DNA of 63,273 nt from a virus (IMGVR_UViG_3300008625_000012:1-63273); one strand, 5' to 3'; counted from the first letter of the stretch, positions 5,027 to 13,866 are shown. Program-made: numbers and translations. Notes: generated from the letters alone by a model not told the origin.

Positions 5027-7456
5027 ATGATACCGACCAATATTGAAGAATACCTCGACAGGCTGCATGAGCTTCCACCGGAAGAGCAGCGGGACATCCT
5101 GTCGATATTGGACAGGCTGGATACAGCCACGTCCCGCAAGACCGCCAAGATCAGCTTCCTCGACTTCGTAAAGAAGGTGTGGCCCCAGTTCGTAGAGGGC
5201 TATCATCATAAGATTATGGCAGAAGCGTTTGAGCGCGTCGCCAGAGGGGAACTGAAGCGGCTCATTATCAATATGGCCCCGCGCCACACCAAATCAGAGT
5301 TCGCCTCCCACCTGTTCCCGGCGTGGTTTCTGGGGCAGTACCCAGATAAATATGTCATCCAAGCCTCCAACACCGCTGACCTCGCGGTGGACTTCGGGCG
5401 TAAGGTGCGTGACACCATAGGCGACCCGGCGTTTCAGGAGGTCTTTCCCGATGTTGCCATTCACCCGGACGCTGCGGCGGCGGGCAAATGGAAGACCACC
5501 GCCAAGGGGGAGTATTTCGCCATCGGCACGGGCGGCACCCTGACTGGCCGTGGCGGGGATTTAATCATCCTTGATGACCCTCATTCCGAACAAGAGGCGA
5601 AACAAGCTGAAACAAAGCCCGAAATCTACGACAGTGTTTTTGAATGGTATACGTCTGGACCCCGCCAGCGTGTGCAGCCGGGAGCGGCGATTGTCATTGT
5701 TATGTGTATGACCGGGGACACGAACGTCCTGATGGCGGATGGCGTAGAGAAACAGTTGCGCCACCTACGTGCTGGAGATGAGGTAGCTACATACGATAAA
5801 GGGGCATTAACTACCTCAAAAGTAAACAACTGGCGGTCAAGTGGTGTTGATTTTGTATATACAATACAAACACAATCTGGCAATATACTCCGGGCCAACG
5901 GGAGACATCCGTTTCTCGTAGAGAAAAATGGGGTATGTGAATGGAAGCGTCTAAAAGAGTTAAGACCGGGGATGGCGCTTGTCTCACTGAGGGATGTAAT
6001 AGGCCCCCAAGGGCAAAAACCAAGCCCGGTCTCTGTAGTGCATGTACGGCAAAAAAGAGTTACCACAAAAAAAATCCACAGGCACCCTACCGTCCGGTGG
6101 GACACCACGGTAAGTATAAGGGAAAAACTTGCAAGGTGGGCGGGTGCAATAAGCCCGCTTACTCGAATGAAATGTGTAAATCGCACAACAACAGTGTTGC
6201 TTGGGCTTCTGGTAAATATAAGGAAACTTCTGCCCAAAACAGGGCGCGACGGATTAAGCATAGGTACGGCATCACTGTTGATGACTATGATCGAATGGTT
6301 GAGGAGCAAGGCGGAAAATGCGCTGTGTGCGGAAACCCTCCTTCCTCTACCAACACTCGCGCACATTGGAATGGAAAACTATGTATTGACCATTGCCACG
6401 CCACTGGAAAGGTCAGGGGCCTCCTTTGCAACGACTGCAATCTTGCCGTTGGATACGCAAAGTCAGAAAAAACAGCACTGGCAATCGCAGAATACTTCAG
6501 GGTTCACGTTGGACAGAATAGTGGGGATACGGCCTGATGGTGAGGAAGAGGTGTTTGATGTAGAGGTAGACCGTACGGAGAATTTTATCGCTAACGGTGT
6601 GGTGAGCCACAATACCCGCTGGTCCAAGCGCGATCTCACTGGGCGCGTCCTCAAGGCCGCTGCGGAGAAGGACGGGGACGAATGGGAGGTGATTGAGCTT
6701 CCCGCTATATTGCCATCAGGGAAACCAATCTGGCCTGAGTATTGGCCGGAAAAAGAGATACTGGCAATAAAGGATGAGCTTCCCATCCCCAAATGGATGG
6801 CCCAGTATCAGCAGCGCCCCACCGCAGAAGAGGGGGCGTTAATAAAAAGGGAGTGGTGGCAGAGGTGGCCGCACAGGCAAACGCCTCATGTGGAATTTAT
6901 CATCCAATCGTGGGATACGGCGTTTCTCAAGACGGAGCGTTCGGATTACTCAGCCTGCACGACGTGGGGGGTGTTTCTCCACGAACACGAAGAAACCGGC
7001 AATATGATGCCCAATCTGATATTGCTGGACGCCTTCCGCAAACGCATGGAGTTTCCAGAACTCAAGAAGACGGCGTTTGAGATGTATAAGCAGTGGGAGC
7101 CGGAAGCCTTCGTGGTGGAGAAGCGTGCCAGTGGTGCCCCGCTAATATTTGAACTGCGCGAAATGGGCATCCCGGTAGGGGAATTTACGCCCTCAAGAGG
7201 CAACGACAAGATAGCCCGTGTAAATGCTGTTTCCGATTTGTTCGCATCTGGTGTAGTATGGGCACCTGAACACCGGTGGGCAGACGAAGTGATTGAGGAG
7301 TTTGCGGAATTTCCAGCCGGTGAGCATGATGACTATGTGGACAGTTCCACACAGGCCCTGCTACGTTACCGGCAGGGCGGGTTTGTTCAAACGCTTCAGG
7401 ATGAGGAGGAAGAGGATGTCCAGATACTCCCGCTCCCGAAGTATGAATATTATTAG
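5027..7456 (+). CDS. terL: Terminase large subunit, interrupted by an intein
   Basis: The motor and nuclease subunit that packages DNA into the prohead. Numbered from the ATG at 5027, an atypical Walker A APRHTKS lies at residues 84-90 and Walker B LIILDDP at 179-185. The nuclease half starts near SWDTAF (about 629) and ends with HDDYVDS (about 768). An intein of 303 residues (227-529) sits directly before the TRW motif. Excision would leave a 506-residue protein, normal for this family. A longer start at 4991 would use a TTG inside the terminator hairpin and is rejected. A separate HNH gene is nested in another frame at 5941-6537. The gene is followed by the portal gene after 9 bases. Confidence 0.95.
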   Translation: MIPTNIEEYLDRLHELPPEEQRDILSILDRLDTATSRKTAKISFLDFVKKVWPQFVEGYHHKIMAEAFERVARGELKRLIINMAPRHTKSEFASHLFPAWFLGQYPDKYVIQASNTADLAVDFGRKVRDTIGDPAFQEVFPDVAIHPDAAAAGKWKTTAKGEYFAIGTGGTLTGRGGDLIILDDPHSEQEAKQAETKPEIYDSVFEWYTSGPRQRVQPGAAIVIVMCMTGDTNVLMADGVEKQLRHLRAGDEVATYDKGALTTSKVNNWRSSGVDFVYTIQTQSGNILRANGRHPFLVEKNGVCEWKRLKELRPGMALVSLRDVIGPQGQKPSPVSVVHVRQKRVTTKKIHRHPTVRWDTTVSIREKLARWAGAISPLTRMKCVNRTTTVLLGLLVNIRKLLPKTGRDGLSIGTASLLMTMIEWLRSKAENALCAETLLPLPTLAHIGMENYVLTIATPLERSGASFATTAILPLDTQSQKKQHWQSQNTSGFTLDRIVGIRPDGEEEVFDVEVDRTENFIANGVVSHNTRWSKRDLTGRVLKAAAEKDGDEWEVIELPAILPSGKPIWPEYWPEKEILAIKDELPIPKWMAQYQQRPTAEEGALIKREWWQRWPHRQTPHVEFIIQSWDTAFLKTERSDYSACTTWGVFLHEHEETGNMMPNLILLDAFRKRMEFPELKKTAFEMYKQWEPEAFVVEKRASGAPLIFELREMGIPVGEFTPSRGNDKIARVNAVSDLFASGVVWAPEHRWADEVIEEFAEFPAGEHDDYVDSSTQALLRYRQGGFVQTLQDEEEEDVQILPLPKYEYY
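5705..6613 (+). other. Intein in the terminase ATPase domain
   Basis: The splicing element starts with Cys227 (CMTGDTNVLMADG, block A), has a block-B-like GNILRANGRHPFLV with His294, and ends with EEVFDVEVDRTENF and GVVSHN (blocks F and G), with His528-Asn529 followed by Thr530 as the acceptor. Joining the flanks restores IVIVM-TRWSKRD, the expected motif of terminases. The two Hint halves (about 90 and 40 residues) add up to a mini-intein. The roughly 175 residues between them in this frame match nothing and are the shadow of the nested endonuclease. Confidence 0.93.
5941..6537 (+). CDS. Endonuclease VII-type HNH homing endonuclease, nested out of frame in the intein
   Basis: This 198-residue frame is shifted -1 relative to terL and lies fully inside the intein. 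It contains three zinc-binding clusters: C14/C19/C32/C35, C64/C69/C79/H82 and C127/C130/C163/C166. The last encloses a His-Asn-His core, CIDHCHATGKVRG with D150-H151 and N167, typical of the recombination endonuclease VII family. A TGA lies directly before the ATG, and GGGG seven bases upstream can serve as ribosome site. The endonuclease occupies the exact place where in-frame homing endonucleases usually sit. It probably cuts intein-less terL alleles. Expression by -1 frameshifting from terL at A-rich runs (6051-6056, 6067-6074) is an alternative. Confidence 0.9.
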   Translation: MEASKRVKTGDGACLTEGCNRPPRAKTKPGLCSACTAKKSYHKKNPQAPYRPVGHHGKYKGKTCKVGGCNKPAYSNEMCKSHNNSVAWASGKYKETSAQNRARRIKHRYGITVDDYDRMVEEQGGKCAVCGNPPSSTNTRAHWNGKLCIDHCHATGKVRGLLCNDCNLAVGYAKSEKTALAIAEYFRVHVGQNSGDTA

Positions 7457-7465
7457 GGGCAAGGC

Positions 7466-10126
7466 ATGGCGATAGATAAGCGGCTGACGCAAGCAGAGAT
7501 CGACGTTGAAGAAAACGACGACGTTGAGGTTGTTCTCCCTGAAGACATAGACACCAGTGGCTTCAGCGAGGAAGAAACAGAGGACGGCGGCGTCGTCGTT
7601 GATTTTGACCCAGAAGCCTCTAACCGTGAGAACAGTGAATTTGAGGCAAATCTCGCTGAACAGATGGACAACGGCGAACTGAAGGCCATCGCCTCAGAAT
7701 TGGTTGAGGCATATAAAGATGACAAGTTGTCCCGTGCGCCGTGGGAGAAGGCTTACATCAAGGGCCTTTCTTTATTGGGAACCCAGATCGAAGAACGCAG
7801 CCAGCCTTGGTCCGGCGCGTCAGGCGTGTTCCACCCCATCCTTACAGAGGCAGTGACGAAGTTCGTGGCAGACGCCATGATGGAGACGTTCCCCTCTGGC
7901 GGGCCAGTATTAACAAAGATCATCGGCAAGTCGGATGCGGAAAAGGTCAAGCAGGCCAAGCGCGTTCAGAAAGACATGAATTACCAGTGTATCGAAGTGA
8001 TGCCGGAATACCGCGACGAACACGAACAGGCGCTATTCCATCTCGCTGTTGGTGGGTCAGTGTTCAAGAAGGTCTACCAAGATGAGCAGCTTGGTCGTCA
8101 GACCGCTCCTTATATTATGGCCGACGACTTCGTTGTCGCCTATGGCACCACAGACCTGAAGACATGCCCCCGCGCCACACACGTTATGAAGATGTGGCCC
8201 AATGATTTACGTAAGGCCCAGTATGCGGGGCGGTTCATCGACGTTGATATTCCCAAGCCAGCCATTGAATACAGCGATGTTGATGAGAAAGAGAATAAGG
8301 TGGCTGGCGAGGCCCCCTCCGCAGAGAGGGATGACCGCCATACGTTGCTGGAGATGCACGTTGACTACGATCTCCCCGGATTTCAGGAAGAAGACGAGGA
8401 TGGTGAGGTAACCGGTATTGAAGTTCCGTATATCATCACCATCGAAAAATCCAGCCAGAAGGTTCTCTCCATATACCGCAACTGGGAAGAGGGCGACGAG
8501 GACAAGGGAAAGGGTGATTTCTTTGTTCAGTACAAGTTTCTCCCCGGTCTTGGCTTCTACGGTATGGGGCTGGTGCATATTCTTGGTGGTATCGCAAAGT
8601 CGGCCACTTCCATTCTGCGTCAGCTTGTTGATGCGGGCACCCTCTCCAACCTCCCCGCTGGCTTAAAGGCCAGAGGATTACGGATAAAGGGCGACGACAG
8701 CCCGTTGAGGCCCGGAGAGTTCCGAGATGTGGACGTGCCCGGTGGTGCCATCAAGGATAATATCACCTTCATTCCGTACAAAGAGCCGTCGAATGTTCTC
8801 TACCAGCTTCTTGGCAACATCGTGGAAGAGGGTAGAAACATTGCCAGCATCGCTGACCTGAAGATTTCAGAGATGGACAATCAGGCTCCTGTTGGGACCA
8901 CATTAGCTATCATCGAACGCGGCATGAAGGTCATGTCCAGCGTCCATGCCCGCATCCATTCCTCAATGAAGAAAGAGTTCAAGATGCTCGTTAAGCTGGT
9001 GGGCACGTACCAGCCAGCAGAATACGAATACGACGTTGAGGATGGTGCCACACGACAGCAGGATTACGACGACAGGGTCGATGTTCTGCCAGTATCCAAT
9101 CCCAACGCCTCCACGATGGCTCAGAGGATTATGCAGAACCAAGCCGTCCTCCAGCTTGCCACCGCCGCCCCACATATTTACGACCTAAAAGAACTGCATC
9201 GGGGGATGATCGACGCTATGGGCGTGGATAACGCCGACAAGATCATCCCGCTGGACGACGAGCGCAAGCCGATGGACCCAGTTGCGGAGAATATGGCAAT
9301 AATGACCGGGAAGCCGGTACAGGCCCATATTCATCAAGACCACGAAAGCCACATTCAGGTTCATGTGGCAGCAGCAGAAGACCCGAAAATTCAGGAAATC
9401 ATGTCCAAGTCTCCCGCCGCCAAGGCAATTGCCGCAGCGGGCGCGGCCCACATACAAGAGCATGTGGCCTTCCAGTATCGCCGGGAAATAGAGAAACAGC
9501 TTGGCGTTCCCATGCCTGACCATGATGAACCACTCCCGGCAGAGGCAGAGGTTATGCTGTCCAAGCTGACCGCAGATGCCGCCGACAAGGTTCTCAAGAA
9601 GGATTTGGCGGAAGCCCAAGCCCAGAAGAACGCACAGGAGCAGAACGACCCGGTTCTCCAGCTTCAGCGTCAGGAGGCCAAGACCAAGGCCGACGAGGTC
9701 AAACGCAAGGGCCTTGCCGACAAGCTCCGCACCATGCTGGGAATGGAACAACTCAAGTCCAAAGAGAATATGTACACGGTGGACAAGCACGCGGAGATCG
9801 AAAAAGGCAAGATCGACATTCTTTTGGAAATCCAGAAGCTGCTCAACGAGGAGGAGCGCACCAAGTCTCAGGAAACTCAGGCCGCAGCGCGTCTTGGGGT
9901 GGATGTGGGGCTTGGCATCGCGGACGACCAGATCGAACGGGAGCGCATTGCCTCACAAGAGAGTATCGCGGAGTTACAGCACGAAGGCACCGTTGAAACG
10001 GCTGAAATTCAGGCCCAGTCTTCAAGGATACAAACGTCGGCAAACCTTGCTGGAAAGTTCATGGACGTTCTTCGTGCTAGAACCCAGCAAGCCCAAAAGG
10101 GGAACAAAGATGAAAATAATGGTTGA
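7466..10126 (+). CDS. Portal protein
   Basis: The portal forms the dodecameric ring at the unique capsid vertex through which DNA passes. At 886 residues it has the size of P22-like portals. An acidic N-terminal tail (about residues 1-60) precedes a core with SQPWSGASGVFHPILTEAV and a long alanine/glutamine-rich helical C-terminal part from about residue 700, which could form the barrel that projects into the head. It lies directly after terL as in most tailed phages, and the ATG follows GGGGCAAGGC. Confidence 0.9.
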   Translation: MAIDKRLTQAEIDVEENDDVEVVLPEDIDTSGFSEEETEDGGVVVDFDPEASNRENSEFEANLAEQMDNGELKAIASELVEAYKDDKLSRAPWEKAYIKGLSLLGTQIEERSQPWSGASGVFHPILTEAVTKFVADAMMETFPSGGPVLTKIIGKSDAEKVKQAKRVQKDMNYQCIEVMPEYRDEHEQALFHLAVGGSVFKKVYQDEQLGRQTAPYIMADDFVVAYGTTDLKTCPRATHVMKMWPNDLRKAQYAGRFIDVDIPKPAIEYSDVDEKENKVAGEAPSAERDDRHTLLEMHVDYDLPGFQEEDEDGEVTGIEVPYIITIEKSSQKVLSIYRNWEEGDEDKGKGDFFVQYKFLPGLGFYGMGLVHILGGIAKSATSILRQLVDAGTLSNLPAGLKARGLRIKGDDSPLRPGEFRDVDVPGGAIKDNITFIPYKEPSNVLYQLLGNIVEEGRNIASIADLKISEMDNQAPVGTTLAIIERGMKVMSSVHARIHSSMKKEFKMLVKLVGTYQPAEYEYDVEDGATRQQDYDDRVDVLPVSNPNASTMAQRIMQNQAVLQLATAAPHIYDLKELHRGMIDAMGVDNADKIIPLDDERKPMDPVAENMAIMTGKPVQAHIHQDHESHIQVHVAAAEDPKIQEIMSKSPAAKAIAAAGAAHIQEHVAFQYRREIEKQLGVPMPDHDEPLPAEAEVMLSKLTADAADKVLKKDLAEAQAQKNAQEQNDPVLQLQRQEAKTKADEVKRKGLADKLRTMLGMEQLKSKENMYTVDKHAEIEKGKIDILLEIQKLLNEEERTKSQETQAAARLGVDVGLGIADDQIERERIASQESIAELQHEGTVETAEIQAQSSRIQTSANLAGKFMDVLRARTQQAQKGNKDENNG

Positions 10127-10137
10127 AGGTTTGAACA

Positions 10138-10362
10138 TTGGCCGGTAATATTTTGTCCGCGCTTCGTGAGCGGCTTCGTCGTGACATGAATGAGCGGGCT
10201 GACATCATCTCCACAGGGGGCTGCATGTCGGCGGGTGGCGCGACAGAGGTTGGTATGGAGTACGCCAAGAGTGTCGGCATAATTGAAGGGCTGGCAATGG
10301 CAGAAAGAAGCCTCCTCGACGTTGTTGAAGAGTTAGATAAGCAAGAAGAACTGGATACATGA
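10138..10362 (+). CDS. Unknown small protein between portal and GroES
   Basis: The start is a TTG behind GAAGG; no ATG is available in this frame before the conserved-looking part. The protein is helical (LSALRERLRRDMNERADIIS, later a helix with AERSLLDVVEELDKQEE) and ends in an ATGA overlap with the next gene. No function is recognised. Confidence 0.6.
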   Translation: MAGNILSALRERLRRDMNERADIISTGGCMSAGGATEVGMEYAKSVGIIEGLAMAERSLLDVVEELDKQEELDT

Positions 10363-10754
10363 CAGAAGCAGCCGTTAAATTGGAGGAGGTCGGGCCGTCT
10401 GAAGAGTTGCCTGACAGGGCAGCAAATCAGCTTCCCATCCCCAAGGGCTGGCGCATCCTTATTGCGCTTCCAGAGATTGAGGAAAAAACAACTGGCGGCA
10501 TCATTAAGGCTGATGTCACCAAAGATGTGGAACACACCTCCACCGTTATCGGTCTTGTTCTCGCAATGGGTCCGGAATGTTACACCGACAAAGATCGTTT
10601 CGGCCCAGAGCCGTGGTGTAAGGAGGGCGACTTCGTGTTGATCGGGGCGTACAAGGGGGTTCGTTTCAACATTCACGGCAAAGAGTTCCGTGTTATCAAT
10701 GACGATACGGTTCAGGCTGTCGTGGAAGACCCGCGAGGTTACACAAGAGCATAA
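10359..10754 (+). CDS. GroES-like co-chaperonin
   Basis: A 131-residue protein whose central part has the GroES layout: PIPKGWRILIALPEIEEKT, a mobile-loop-like GGIIKAD, then the GEF-like KEGDFVLIGAYKG and a terminal beta-strand. It probably caps the host GroEL ring to help fold capsid protein, as T4 gp31 does; the roughly 30-residue N-terminal extension is extra. It sits between portal and scaffold, in the head operon, which fits a role in capsid folding. It overlaps its neighbours at both ends. Confidence 0.85.
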   Translation: MTEAAVKLEEVGPSEELPDRAANQLPIPKGWRILIALPEIEEKTTGGIIKADVTKDVEHTSTVIGLVLAMGPECYTDKDRFGPEPWCKEGDFVLIGAYKGVRFNIHGKEFRVINDDTVQAVVEDPRGYTRA

Positions 10755-11758
10755 TGGCTGAACCAGTGGAAAAACAGGACGAGATGTTTGAGGAACCGGA
10801 AGGTCTACCCGAACCCGAAGCCGAACTTGAGATTGAAGTTCTTGATGACACCCCAGAAGAGGACCGCCAAATGGCGCGGCCCGCCGCTGATCGGGTGGAC
10901 CCGGACAGTGAGGAGTTTGAGGAAGAAATCCAGAATTACTCCGACGCTGCTCAGAAACGAATAAAGGCGCTGAAATACGAGTTCCACGAAGAACGCCGCG
11001 CCAAAGAGGGCGCTCTGCGTCAGAGTGAAGAGGCTGTTAAGTACGCTGAACGTGTAGCAGGGGACAACAACGCTCTCCGCGAAGGTCTGGATAACTCCAA
11101 TGCAGTATTGATTGAGCAATACGGAGCGCGGAGTGACGCTGAACTGGAAGCGGCTCGTAAAGAGTTCAAGGAAGCCTACGAGGGCGGCGAGACAGACGCT
11201 CTTCTGGTGGCGCAGGAAAATCTCAGCAGGCTCCATGCGGAGCGCGTTAAGGCTTTATCTGACGCCGAACGGTTTGAACGCAGCCGCAGGCCAGCACAAG
11301 AGCAGCAGGTCGGACAGCAGCAACAACAGCAACAGCCAGTAGAAGCCGCCCCGCCCGACGCCAAGGCGATGGAGTGGCTTAGAGATAATCCGTGGTTCCA
11401 CCAGCAGGGCCATGAAGAGATGACCGGCTATGCGGTTGGCCTCCATCAGAAACTGGTGATGGGCGGTCTCAATCCGCAGATACATCACGAAGAATATTAC
11501 AACAAGATTAACGAGGGAATGCGGACAGTGTTCCCCGACTACGAATTTTCCAGTGGGCACCAAGGTGGTAACGGGGCATCGACCCCCGCTGCGACCACTG
11601 GGAAGAGACCACCCCCTGTGGGTGGGCCGTCACGGGGCGGTAAACCCCCGCGCAAAGTGCAGCTAACCACCACTCAAGTCGCCCTCGCAAAGCGCCTTGG
11701 GTTGTCTAACAGGCAGTACGCCGCACAGGTCGCAAAGGAAAACATGACCAATGGCTAA
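10754..11758 (+). CDS. Scaffolding protein
   Basis: The position before the capsid gene and the composition support a scaffold. It has a very acidic N-terminus, a long charged coiled-coil region (about residues 55-180), a run of glutamines (residues 190-200) and a compact C-terminal part containing AMEWLRDNPWFHQQGHEEM, possibly the capsid-binding end. It starts in the last base of the GroES stop and overlaps the next gene by 8 bases. Confidence 0.75.
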   Translation: MAEPVEKQDEMFEEPEGLPEPEAELEIEVLDDTPEEDRQMARPAADRVDPDSEEFEEEIQNYSDAAQKRIKALKYEFHEERRAKEGALRQSEEAVKYAERVAGDNNALREGLDNSNAVLIEQYGARSDAELEAARKEFKEAYEGGETDALLVAQENLSRLHAERVKALSDAERFERSRRPAQEQQVGQQQQQQQPVEAAPPDAKAMEWLRDNPWFHQQGHEEMTGYAVGLHQKLVMGGLNPQIHHEEYYNKINEGMRTVFPDYEFSSGHQGGNGASTPAATTGKRPPPVGGPSRGGKPPRKVQLTTTQVALAKRLGLSNRQYAAQVAKENMTNG

Positions 11759-12227
11759 AGCAAAGCGCACCGCGTCAAAAACGCGAGATAATGAGACACG
11801 CGAAACCGAAGATCGGGAGACACACTACCGTCCCCCGTCTAATTTACCTGACCCGACACCGCAGGATGGCTACGTTTTCCGGTGGGTCCGCACTTCCATG
11901 TTGGGAGATGCTGACAACCGGAACGTATCAATGCGTTACAGAGAAGGCTGGGAACCGTGCTTGGCAGAAGATCATCCAGAGTTGATGATTATGTCAGACC
12001 GGGACACAGACGGCTTTGAGAACAACATTGTCATCGGCGGTTTGATGCTATGCAAATGCTCTACGGAGCGGATGAAGCAGCGAGAAACCTACTACCAAGG
12101 TAAGTCACAGGAACAGGCGGCAAGCGTAGATCAGAATTTCATGCGCGAAAACGACCCCCGGATGCCTCTTCTGGAAACAGAAAGTCGTTCGGAGACAACG
12201 TTTGGCGTTGGCCGCACCAGAGGTTAA
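11751..12227 (+). CDS. Unknown protein in the head operon (158 aa)
   Basis: The basic N-terminal tail (AKAKRTASKTRDNETR) is followed by a compact domain with DGYVFRWVRTSMLGDADNRN and a short helical end. It lies between scaffold and the two coat genes, a place where structural or assembly proteins are found in environmental podovirus genomes. No catalytic motif is visible. Confidence 0.7.
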   Translation: MAKAKRTASKTRDNETRETEDRETHYRPPSNLPDPTPQDGYVFRWVRTSMLGDADNRNVSMRYREGWEPCLAEDHPELMIMSDRDTDGFENNIVIGGLMLCKCSTERMKQRETYYQGKSQEQAASVDQNFMRENDPRMPLLETESRSETTFGVGRTRG

Positions 12228-12265
12228 CTTCTGGAGCATAACTTCTTTGTGAAAGGAACAGTAAG

Positions 12266-12844
12266 ATGGCAGCTACAGCAGCCCCTTACGGATTTGTTCC
12301 GGTGAACAGGCTTGGTGGATACGAGAACGGTTCTTTCCGCCAGCTTAAAATGACCAACTCTTATGGCACCTCTATCTTCTTTGGTGACATTGTTGAGCTG
12401 GTCGCAGCCGGAACTATCGAAATCGACACAGCCGCAACCTCGACGCGTCCCATTGGGATTTTTCAGGGTTGTAACTTCACCGACCCCAACCTGAACTACA
12501 AGGTGTTCTCCCAGATGTGGACGGCTTCCACCGTTGCCACAGATATTCTGGCGCACGTTGCTGACGACCCTCGTCAGGTGTTTCAGGTTCAGGGTGAAGG
12601 CTCATTTGCTCAGACCGACCTTGGCTTAAACGCCGAAGTCAGCACGTATGTCGCGGGCAATACAAACATTGGTAAGTCAGTGTTGTCGCTTGAGGCGACC
12701 ACCCCAGCCACCACTGGAACCTTCCCCTTCCGCACCATCGACTTCGTTGATGGACCCTTCAGTTCTGTTGGAGACGCTTTCACTGACATGCTTGTCATCT
12801 GGAATGCCGACATCCATCAGTACGATCTTGCACTCGGCACATAA
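12266..12844 (+). CDS. Probable capsid decoration or head structural protein
   Basis: The protein (192 aa) is rich in beta-type sequence and small residues, begins MAATAAPYGFVPVNRLGG, and has no signal peptide or catalytic motif. It lies immediately before the major capsid gene with a strong ribosome site (GAAAGGAAC). Proteins of this type next to capsid genes are often decoration proteins; this assignment is by context. Confidence 0.65.
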   Translation: MAATAAPYGFVPVNRLGGYENGSFRQLKMTNSYGTSIFFGDIVELVAAGTIEIDTAATSTRPIGIFQGCNFTDPNLNYKVFSQMWTASTVATDILAHVADDPRQVFQVQGEGSFAQTDLGLNAEVSTYVAGNTNIGKSVLSLEATTPATTGTFPFRTIDFVDGPFSSVGDAFTDMLVIWNADIHQYDLALGT

Positions 12845-12857
12845 GGAGGATTGAGCA

Positions 12858-13778
12858 ATGGCTGCAATTTCAAGAGCGCAATTACTCAAGGAACTCCTGC
12901 CGGGTCTGAACGCCCTGTTTGGCCTTGAGTACGACAAGTACCAAGACGAGCATCTGGAATGTTACGACGCCGAAAGCTCGGAACGTTCCTTTGAAGAAGA
13001 AACGAAACTGTCCGGCTTCGGAGCCGCGCCCGTCAAGACTGAAGGCGGCGCTATCTCCTACGACACGGCGCAGGAGAGTTTCACTCAGCGGTATGACCAT
13101 GAGACGATTGCTATGGGCTTCTCCATCACCGAAGAGGCGATGGAAGACAATCTGTATGACAGTCTGTCCTCACGGTATACCAAGGCTCTCGCCCGTGCGA
13201 TGGCCTACACCAAGGAAGTCAAGGCGATGGTGCCGTTTAACACCGGCTTCACCGCCACCACCGGTTACCTGACCGGCGACGGCGACCAGTTGTTCTCGAC
13301 CTCGCACAGCATTGTGCAGGGCGCGAACCTCTCCAACCGTCCCGCCACGGCAACTGATCTAAACGAAACGTCTATCGAAGACGCGGCTATTCAGATTTCC
13401 AATTGGACTGATGAGCGCGGTCTGCTCGTTGCGTGTCAGCCTGTTAAGCTGGTCATCCCGACCAACTTGCAGTTTGTCGCAACTCGCATCCTGTCTTCCC
13501 AGTACAAGACTGGTGTGGCTGACAACGACGTGAACGCCATCTACCACAACAGCACGGTTCGGGACGGGTATTGCATCAATCATTACCTCACCGACACCAA
13601 TGCGTGGTTCCTGAAGACGGATTGCCCGAACGGATTGAAGTATTTCAATCGCGTTGGACTGTCCACTTCAATGGATGGTGACTTCGACAGTGGCAACGTT
13701 CGCTACAAAGCACGCGAACGTTACAGCTTCGGCGTTTCGGATTATCTTGGCGTATTTGGTTCGCCGGGTTCTTCCTAA
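12858..13778 (+). CDS. Major capsid protein (Mu gpT-like family)
   Basis: The 306-residue product resembles the Mu-like gpT capsid family: an N-terminal helical arm ending in FGLEYDKYQDEH, then ERSFEEETKLSGFG, YDHETIAMGFSITEEAMEDN and a central TKALARAMAYTKE helix, consistent with the HK97 fold. It follows the scaffold gene and has the strongest ribosome site of the block (AAGGAGGATTGAGC). A strong terminator directly after it suggests high expression. Confidence 0.9.
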   Translation: MAAISRAQLLKELLPGLNALFGLEYDKYQDEHLECYDAESSERSFEEETKLSGFGAAPVKTEGGAISYDTAQESFTQRYDHETIAMGFSITEEAMEDNLYDSLSSRYTKALARAMAYTKEVKAMVPFNTGFTATTGYLTGDGDQLFSTSHSIVQGANLSNRPATATDLNETSIEDAAIQISNWTDERGLLVACQPVKLVIPTNLQFVATRILSSQYKTGVADNDVNAIYHNSTVRDGYCINHYLTDTNAWFLKTDCPNGLKYFNRVGLSTSMDGDFDSGNVRYKARERYSFGVSDYLGVFGSPGSS

Positions 13779-13797
13779 GCGAGAACGCTACGAGAAA

Positions 13798-13822
13798 GGG
13801 GGGCTTCGGCCCCCCTTTTTTT
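13798..13822 (+). terminator. Rho-independent terminator after the capsid gene
   Basis: A seven-base GC stem GGGGGGC/GCCCCCC with a TTCG tetraloop is followed by seven T's. It is among the best terminators in the window. It separates the head operon from the second sulfotransferase gene. Confidence 0.92.
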
Positions 13823-13830
13823 ATGCGACC

Positions 13831-13865
13831 ACAAGATTTCTTGTGAAGCCATAAGATTTCTTATG
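13831..13865 (+). promoter_or_regulatory. Two tandem palindromes before the second sulfotransferase
   Basis: ACAAGATTTCTTGT (13831-13844) and CATAAGATTTCTTATG (13850-13865) are perfect palindromes sharing the core AAGATTTCTT, 20 bases apart centre to centre. The second ends one base before the ATG at 13867. They look like two operator half-sites or RNA hairpins that would hide the start codon. No clear ribosome site lies between them and the ATG. Confidence 0.5.
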
Positions 13866-13866
13866 T

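Noticed and set aside
5626-6366. Minus-strand frame of 246 codons over the intein
   Set aside because: Opposes two supported plus-strand frames and shows no domain or ribosome site.
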